Source: Poriferisodalis sp965198245
GTDB lineage: Bacteria; Actinomycetota; Acidimicrobiia; Acidimicrobiales; Poriferisodalaceae
DNA length: 64,000 bases
Reading direction: 5' to 3'
Assembly: GCF_965198245.1 (NCBI RefSeq)
Contig: NZ_OZ240249.1
Span: 1,364,001 to 1,428,000, forward strand
Shown here: in pieces, positions 58,834 to 64,000 of the stretch
How positions within the stretch are numbered: the first letter of the stretch is position 1
How the letters are laid out: each line of letters starts with the position of its first letter
Position numbers and translations under genes: made by a program
The notes under the pieces: model-generated
The model's input: only the letters and a program-made list of their open reading frames with translations
The model's database searches: none
Told to the model about the DNA's origin: nothing

Positions 58834-60729
58834 ATGAGCCACCGCCCACCCGGGAACAAATCCTGCACCGCGAACGACGCCGAACAGCATCACGGCCGCC
58901 GTCGAGCCGGCCGCAGACGCGGGTTCGTGATCGCCGTGTCTGCGTCGGCTCTTGTGATCGCCTTGGCGACAGTTCTCGGGCTGGGCGCGAACGCCTCGGC
59001 TCAGGTCGAGCACAGCCCCTGCTCTGGCACTCCCGCTGTGTCGAACTCCACCACCAACGCCGGACTCATCGCCGACTGCAACATCCTGCTCGCCGCCAAG
59101 CCGATCCTCATTGGCGACAGCACCCAGGCAACCCTGAACTGGAGCCCTGATGTGGCGATGTTCAGATGGGACGGCATCAAGATCGCCCGCACCTACGCTC
59201 ACGTAGCCGAAGTCTCACTGTCCAGCAATGACCTGTCAGGCTCGATACCGCCGGAGCTGGGCAATCTCACCAACCTCGACAAGCTGTGGCTGTCCGACAA
59301 TGAGCTGACGGGCTCGATACCGCCGGAGCTGGGCAATCTCACCAACCTCGACACGCTGTTGCTGTACGACAATGAGCTGTCGGGTTCGATTCCGGTCGAG
59401 CTGGGCAACCTCACCAACCTCACAGAGCTCCTGCTGCCCGGCAATCGACTGTCGGGTTCGATTCCGCCCGAACTGGGAAACCTCACCCACCTCGAATCGC
59501 TCTGGCTGGGCAGCAATCGTCTGTCGGGTTCGATTCCGCCCGAGCTGGGCAACCTCACCAAGCTCGCCGAGCTTGACCTGTCCGACAACGAGTTGTCGGG
59601 TTCGATTCCGGACGAGCTCGGCAACCTCACCAGCCTCGCCGAGCTTGACCTGTCGGGCAATGATCTGTCGGGGTGCATTCCTTTCAGGTTGACGAACGTG
59701 CTGGCGGGGCAGTCGCTTGGTCTGAGCGTGTGCTGCCTAGGCAGCGGAGGCGGTGTGGATGTGGGGGCCGCGACCATCGTGGTGGCCAACGGGTGGAGCC
59801 CTGCCGATGTGGGAGCGGCGTCGGTGCTCGCGGCCCGAACAGACAGCGCGGTGGTGACCTACACCGCAGGCGACGAGTTGCCGTCGGAGTTGGGGCTGCT
59901 GCTGCGGGAGGCGTCCCCGGCTGAGGTGATCATCGTGGGCGGGATCGCCGCGGTGTCACGTGACGTCTGCACCCAGATCCGTCTCGCATCACCCGAGTCC
60001 GACATTGCGCGCATCACTGGGGCGGATCGTGCTGATACGGCCGCGAGCGTGGCACGGCGGGTCCTGGGCAACCTTTCTGAGGCTGGCCGGGTCACGCTGA
60101 TTGTGGCGAACGGCTGGTCCCCGCCCGACATCGGCGCTGCGGCAGCACTGGCTGCGCGCAGCGGACGCGCCGCGGTGCTCTATACCCAGCGCGACATCCT
60201 GGCTGAGTCTTCCGCTGCGCTCCTGCGCGACTACGACGTGGCGGAGGTGATCATGATCGGCGGCACCGCTGCGATCAGCGACGACGCGGCCTCCCAGATC
60301 GCAGCCGCGGCAGGCACCGATGCCAGCGTGTCACGGCTCACCGGGACAGACCGCATCCACACCGCCGCCGAAGCAGCCCGGCGCGTGCTCGGCAATCCCG
60401 CCGACGCGCCCGACGGCATCACCCTGGTGATCGCCAACGGCTGGTCCCCGCCCGATATCGGCGTCGCCGCAGCGCTCGCAGCCGCCACAGACAACTCCGC
60501 AGTCGCCTACACCGCACCGGGCACACTGCCCGAAGCCACAGCGGCGCTTATCCGCGACTACCGGCCCAGCCAGGTCATCATCGTCGGAGGCAGGGCCGCA
60601 GTCAGCAACGACGTTCGGGAAGCCATCACCGACGCTGCACCCACCGGAGCCGACGTGCGGCGCATCACCGGTCAAACCCGCACCGACACCGCCGTCGAAG
60701 CAGCCCGAGACATTCTCGCCGACCACTGA
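58834..60729 (+). CDS. Secreted protein with plant-type leucine-rich repeats and cell-wall-binding repeats
   Basis: 631 residues. Signal segment near residues 28-57 (RRRGFVIAVSASALVIALAT). From about residue 130, six full and one partial 24-residue LRRs of the plant-specific type (LSDNELSGSIPPELGNLTNL); the DNA repeats at 72 bp. Three cell wall-binding repeat 2 (CWB2) domains follow, each opening VVANGWSPxDxGAA and containing VIIVGG and R(I/L)TGxxRxxTA, near residues 311, 421 and 530. Expected to sit on the cell surface and bind a protein or glycan partner. Plant-type LRRs in a bacterium suggest interaction with eukaryotes or other surfaces (inference). Confidence 0.9.
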   Translation: MSHRPPGNKSCTANDAEQHHGRRRAGRRRGFVIAVSASALVIALATVLGLGANASAQVEHSPCSGTPAVSNSTTNAGLIADCNILLAAKPILIGDSTQATLNWSPDVAMFRWDGIKIARTYAHVAEVSLSSNDLSGSIPPELGNLTNLDKLWLSDNELTGSIPPELGNLTNLDTLLLYDNELSGSIPVELGNLTNLTELLLPGNRLSGSIPPELGNLTHLESLWLGSNRLSGSIPPELGNLTKLAELDLSDNELSGSIPDELGNLTSLAELDLSGNDLSGCIPFRLTNVLAGQSLGLSVCCLGSGGGVDVGAATIVVANGWSPADVGAASVLAARTDSAVVTYTAGDELPSELGLLLREASPAEVIIVGGIAAVSRDVCTQIRLASPESDIARITGADRADTAASVARRVLGNLSEAGRVTLIVANGWSPPDIGAAAALAARSGRAAVLYTQRDILAESSAALLRDYDVAEVIMIGGTAAISDDAASQIAAAAGTDASVSRLTGTDRIHTAAEAARRVLGNPADAPDGITLVIANGWSPPDIGVAAALAAATDNSAVAYTAPGTLPEATAALIRDYRPSQVIIVGGRAAVSNDVREAITDAAPTGADVRRITGQTRTDTAVEAARDILADH

Positions 60730-61121
60730 CGTCACGCAACTCAACGGGTCCTGCTCCGGCCGTAGCCGATCTGTCACGGCTCAATCCTCGCAAGGGTCGG
60801 AGCCCGTGCAATGGCCAGAGAGGCTCAGTGGAGTACCCCTGACTCCGTCCGGGGACGGCACCGGCCTCACCGTTGAGCACACAGCTGCGATACCGCCAGA
60901 GTTTTGGGAACAGTCCGGCCCAGGAGCGACCGGAATCGGGTGGGAAATGGCGCTCCCTCGGCATGGTGTCGGTCGGACTACTGCCTCGCACTCCTCGAAC
61001 CTAGCCACGCTCTCCATCTGGTGGCGCTCCGTCAGTCTCAGGCCGATGTTGTTCGGCGTTCGGACCCTCTCTCTGGTTCGCATAGGAAACAAAATTGCCC
61101 ACCAGCGAGTATCATGGCCAT
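60730..61121. other. 392-bp intergenic segment
   Basis: Upstream of the zinc-ribbon/winged-helix gene. Both strands have open frames of about 100 codons but neither has family character or a good ribosome site. No tRNA, hairpin terminator or recognisable repeat is evident. Confidence 0.4.
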
Positions 61122-62111
61122 ATGGCGATCACTGAACGCGAGCGTGCCGAACAGCTCCTGATCGATGCGAGATGGCAAGGGTCTCCGACTTGCCCCGTGT
61201 GCGGCAGCGTGCGCTGTTCGGACCAGAGCGTTGGTGCCGGCGCCAAGTGGTCCATCTGGCGTTGCGGCGACTGCCGCAGACGATTCACCGTCACCTCCAG
61301 TACCGCGATCCATTCCACGAAACTCTCCCCCTCGGCCTGGGTCGCTGTCGCCGAGCTGCAGGATCCTTCGGCTTCGAGCGTCGCAGAGGAGATCGGCGTC
61401 TCACGGGTCACCGCACGCAAGATCGCTGCCTTGCTCGGGCCCGTGAAATCCCGATCCACCGAGCAGCGGCTGCGCCATCTTCTGTGCAACGGGCCGCAGC
61501 CTCACCCGACGCGAGACCCGTGGCAGATCGAGCCGCTGCCGGCTACGCTGCGGGCCACCGACAGCCCGCTTCCGACGCTGAGCCACGGGTCCAAGTCGGT
61601 TCTCAACGCACTGAGGGCCAGGCCGTTCGGCGCTACCGCGGCGAAGATCGCCCAGCTCGCCGGCGTGTCGTATTCCCAGACGCTGCGCTGTATCGCCGCC
61701 CTAGAGCAACGCGGCTGGGTTGAGAGCACCAAGTCGACGATCCAGCACGGTTACGAACTGCGACAGGCAACGGTGTGGTCACTGTCGTGGTCGGACGGCT
61801 GCATGGAGGTCTTGTCGTTTCTGCGTGACGTGCCGACGCAGCGGCCCATCGAGACCGACGACGAGGTTCCCCAGCGCTTCTGGCGGAGTTTCTGGTCGGG
61901 TGCCTCCGCTGACACGCTGAGGATCTCGCAGCACGGTCTGCACATCGCCGAGACGCTGGTCGGCGGACGCGATCCGTGCGCGCGAGCGTGGGCGCTCTCA
62001 GCCTTGCCGACCGGGGTGCTGCAAGAGTGCCGCGCACTGCGGGGCTTCGACACCGGCTTGAGGGCCGAACTGCTCGACGGCGAGATCGCCCGACGCGCAG
62101 TTGCGCCATGA
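61122..62111 (+). CDS. Zinc-ribbon/winged-helix protein coupled to an AbiEii-type nucleotidyltransferase
   Basis: 329 residues. N-terminal zinc ribbon with Cys24, Cys27, Cys48 and Cys51 (CPVCGS ... WRCGDCRRRFTV), followed by TAIHSTKLSPSAWVAVAELQ and SVAEEIGVSRVTARKIAALL, which closely resembles the N-terminal DNA-binding part of IS1595-type transposases (zinc ribbon plus HTH). There is no DDE domain. A winged helix occupies about residues 154-210 (KSVLNALRARPFGATAAKIA, GVSYSQTLRCIAALEQRGWV). ATG 61122 chosen; TTG 61095 is possible. It overlaps the nucleotidyltransferase by four bases (ATGA). Probable regulator and/or antitoxin, not homologous to AbiEi in the part I can see. Confidence 0.75.
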   Translation: MAITERERAEQLLIDARWQGSPTCPVCGSVRCSDQSVGAGAKWSIWRCGDCRRRFTVTSSTAIHSTKLSPSAWVAVAELQDPSASSVAEEIGVSRVTARKIAALLGPVKSRSTEQRLRHLLCNGPQPHPTRDPWQIEPLPATLRATDSPLPTLSHGSKSVLNALRARPFGATAAKIAQLAGVSYSQTLRCIAALEQRGWVESTKSTIQHGYELRQATVWSLSWSDGCMEVLSFLRDVPTQRPIETDDEVPQRFWRSFWSGASADTLRISQHGLHIAETLVGGRDPCARAWALSALPTGVLQECRALRGFDTGLRAELLDGEIARRAVAP

Positions 62112-62839
62112 GCGGACTCGACGCGTGGGCCGACGTGCTGCCCGAGAACCTGCGACGTGTGTGGCCTCATGTTGCGGACTGCGCGAACCGCGTCGGCGGT
62201 GCCCTCATGGGAGGCACAGCTGTCGCGATCCATCTGCGCCACCGAGTCTCCGAGGATCTCGATGTCATCACACTGCGCAAGTTCTCAGGCACAGCGCAAG
62301 AGAAGCGCCTGCGCGCAGCGGCCTCCAGCGTGGTGATCGACGAGGTCTCCGACAACATGTTCCATGGCTTCGTCGACGGCGTGAGAGTCGACATATTCCG
62401 CGCTCTGCCCTCGAACGGTGTGGAGCCCTCACGGATGCGATGGGTAGCTGCGGGCATAACTGTCGAAGGCATGAAGGTGGGGTCCATTCCGGACCTGATG
62501 GCCGCGAAGCTCGACGTGATCAGATTCCGGCCCAAGCTGCGCGACTACTTGGATCTTGCCGCGATGGATCAGTCCGAGGCGTGCAGCCTCGAAGCCGGGC
62601 TCGGGTACTACTGCAAGCGGTTCGGATACACCCACCCGCCCCGCGCTCTCGAAGAGATCATCCGCCTGCTGGAGAGTCCCGGCACCCTGCCGAGCGATCC
62701 CGCCTACGACGACCGGCGTGACGACGCACTGAACCACCTGCAAGCTCGGGTGCCCGCGCTGCGCGACCGCATCGCTGAGATGCGCGACCAGACCGTCAGC
62801 GCTTCGGCGGCCGCTTCAGCTCAGCGTGTTCGCAGCTAG
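62108..62839 (+). CDS. AbiEii/AbiGii-type nucleotidyltransferase
   Basis: 243-residue DNA polymerase beta-like nucleotidyltransferase. Motif ALMGGTAVAIHLRHRVSEDL with the paired acidic residues D50 and D52 (EDLDV), then DIFRALPSN, MAAKLDVIRFRPKLRDYLDL with the family Lys and RDxxDL. Similar to AbiEii, which in AbiE transfers nucleotides onto tRNA to stop growth; substrate here is unproven. Overlaps the upstream zinc-ribbon gene by ATGA. The tail is Ala/Ser-rich. Confidence 0.85.
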   Translation: MSGLDAWADVLPENLRRVWPHVADCANRVGGALMGGTAVAIHLRHRVSEDLDVITLRKFSGTAQEKRLRAAASSVVIDEVSDNMFHGFVDGVRVDIFRALPSNGVEPSRMRWVAAGITVEGMKVGSIPDLMAAKLDVIRFRPKLRDYLDLAAMDQSEACSLEAGLGYYCKRFGYTHPPRALEEIIRLLESPGTLPSDPAYDDRRDDALNHLQARVPALRDRIAEMRDQTVSASAAASAQRVRS

Positions 62840-62976
62840 CGCGAGCGGCCGTTTGATCAGGCCGGCTGTGCACAGCCGACGCCGGCAGCAGGCACACTTT
62901 GCGCGCTGAAGCCCGGCCGACGCCTCCACCGAGTTTCGGGCACCCACACGCTGTTGCCGGTGCGGGTCCGCCGGGG

Positions 62977-63258
62977 TCAGCCCGAGCCGCGAACAGCCAG
63001 TTCGATCCGGCTCGAGAGCTTCGTGCCGTCCTGGGTGCAGATGGCCCCACGCGCTCCACAGTCAGTCGTGACAGGAAGGACAACGGCCACATCACCGTTG
63101 CCGTCCGGCTGCACCGTGATTCGCCAACCGATGTTGCTCGGCTTGTCAATCCGTTGCGCCCTCAAGACGTCGCCGTCAGTCACGACGAATGCACGGTCCC
63201 GCAAGGTGACATAGCTCAGGCGGAGATTCTCGCTGAACCGCAGCTCCACGCGTGAACT
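62977..63258 (-). pseudogene. C-terminal fragment of a large surface-protein family
   Basis: On the minus strand, about 94 codons ending at a TGA read VELRFSENLRLSYVTLRDRA, then KPSNIGWRITVQPDGNGDVA and VVLPVTTDCGARGAICTQDG, a terminal domain I recognise from large extracellular proteins in marine actinobacteria and relatives. The upstream frame runs into the AbiEii-like gene without similarity, so only the tail of such a protein remains. Confidence 0.7.
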
Positions 63259-63298
63259 TCGGGTAGGCGCTCGCTCGACGCGAAGCTGGCGGTTCGGG

Positions 63299-64000
63299 TT
63301 AGTCCTCCCAGCCGGCCCCGTCCGGGTTCCATGTCCCTGTTTTGCGGCCCGCGAGAATGGGATTGAGTAGCTTGCCCACGAGTTCCAGCGCTTCATCAGC
63401 GGTGCGTTGGGGCAGGTTCGCGACATCTTTGGCTGCTTGTGCGTACCCCGGAATCCATGTGTTTGACGGCAGCGTGACGACGGTAGGCGTCTGAATTCGG
63501 CGATGCGCGTATTCGCTGTGCAGAGCGGTGCTGAGTGCGGCTGCATTGACCGATTCGGTGCCGGCGATGATGGCGAGGTCAACGAGGTCGCGGTACCGGG
63601 TGCTGGGCCGTCCGCGGTAGTCGTCGAGCATGGCGGCGTGCTTGTCGGCGATGTGGTCGACGAGCGGGTACACCAGATATGGAACTGATCGCAGTCCTGC
63701 GATCTCGACTGGATTCATCGGGCTGACATATTCGGGCTCTGCGGTCATGTTCGATTCGACAACGAGATCGATCTTGAAACTCTCGAACTGGCGTTCTCCG
63801 AGGTATGCCGTCGCGGACAGTGCCGCGTTGGGAGCGTCGAGTGCGGGCTGTCGTTCCGGTTGCACGTCGAATGTGAAGAAGTCTGTGTCAGCGTGTTGGT
63901 GCCCGAGGGTCTGCAGCAGCTTGATGGCTTCGCTCATGTCGTCGCGGCGCATCAGGTCGATGTCGAGGCTGTGGCGGGCGCGGCTGGGTATGCGAGCCAG
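63299..64000 (-). CDS. AbiEii/AbiGii-type nucleotidyltransferase, 5-prime end outside window
   Basis: Open to the right edge. Visible: RIPSRARHSLDIDLMRRDD (the acidic pair DID after a basic run), FESFKIDLVVES, HIADKHAAMLD and STRYRDLVDLAIIAG (Lys and RDxxDL). A second AbiEii-like enzyme, only distantly similar to the one at 62108 and convergent with it. The ATG at 63952 is internal; the N-terminus and any cognate antitoxin lie outside. Confidence 0.8.
   Translation of the reverse strand: MARIPSRARHSLDIDLMRRDDMSEAIKLLQTLGHQHADTDFFTFDVQPERQPALDAPNAALSATAYLGERQFESFKIDLVVESNMTAEPEYVSPMNPVEIAGLRSVPYLVYPLVDHIADKHAAMLDDYRGRPSTRYRDLVDLAIIAGTESVNAAALSTALHSEYAHRRIQTPTVVTLPSNTWIPGYAQAAKDVANLPQRTADEALELVGKLLNPILAGRKTGTWNPDGAGWED

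Noticed and set aside
62796..63255. Short ORFs in the gap between the two AbiEii-like genes
   Set aside because: Either out of frame with, or antisense to, the surface-protein tail relic; none has a plausible start.

Overview
The window is high-GC DNA (roughly two thirds G+C by eye) from an actinobacterium, most likely of the class Acidimicrobiia. The grounds are the actinobacterial core order ftsK / pgsA / cinA / recA / miaB / miaA / hflX / dapF, frequent GTG and TTG starts, a Bacillus/Mycobacterium-type SOS box at recA, a 13E12-type HNH gene, F420-dependent luciferase-like oxidoreductases, several class III CoA-transferases and abundant SDRs. A plant-type leucine-rich-repeat surface protein and the number of toxin-antitoxin-like pairs would suit a host- or particle-associated lineage; that last point is inference.

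Layout. 1-2182: end of ftsK. 2.3-30.2 kb: accessory and catabolic region: Uma2 protein, cytochrome P450 and a divergent metallo-hydrolase, SMP-30 lactonase, vapBC, SDR + phytanoyl-CoA dioxygenase, transporters, PLP enzymes, two nearly identical CoA-transferases with a decayed third tail and a decayed acyl-CoA dehydrogenase tail between them, a secreted serine protease, NUDIX, HNH, alpha/beta hydrolase, MFS and an unusual family A DNA polymerase. 30.3-32.6 kb: pgsA and cinA. 32.6-35.4 kb: small defence cluster (RloA/RloB-like pair, vapBC). 35.5-41 kb: two F420-type oxidoreductases, then a compact enoyl-CoA hydratase / MFS / CoA-transferase operon. 41-49 kb: recA with a LexA site, miaB (carrying a 51-bp in-frame tandem repeat), miaA, dapC, hflX and dapF (first catalytic Cys replaced by Ser). 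49-54.4 kb: PIN toxin pair, SDR, tRNA-Gly, metX operon, DEAD-box helicase, tRNA-Cys, tRNA-Val. 54.4-64 kb: a repeat-rich accessory island beside tRNA-Val with an IS3-family element, two broken TIGR02391-type genes, paired 125-bp repeats, an LRR/cell-wall-binding surface protein and two AbiEii-type nucleotidyltransferases.

How the genes work together. The core genes cover chromosome segregation, phospholipid head-group synthesis, recombination, the tRNA A37 modification pathway (MiaA then MiaB) and lysine/peptidoglycan precursor synthesis (DapC, DapF). The accessory genes look like a toolkit for activating, oxidising and transporting organic acids and lipids: CoA-transferases, acyl-CoA dehydrogenase, enoyl-CoA hydratase, SDRs, P450, F420 enzymes and MFS/DMT exporters. 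The best candidates for an undescribed system are the two-gene unit at 61122-62839, in which an IS1595-transposase-like zinc ribbon fused to a winged helix overlaps an AbiEii-type nucleotidyltransferase by ATGA, and the RloA/RloB-like pair at 32603-34590. Short tandem duplications at gene 3-prime ends or inside genes recur through the window.
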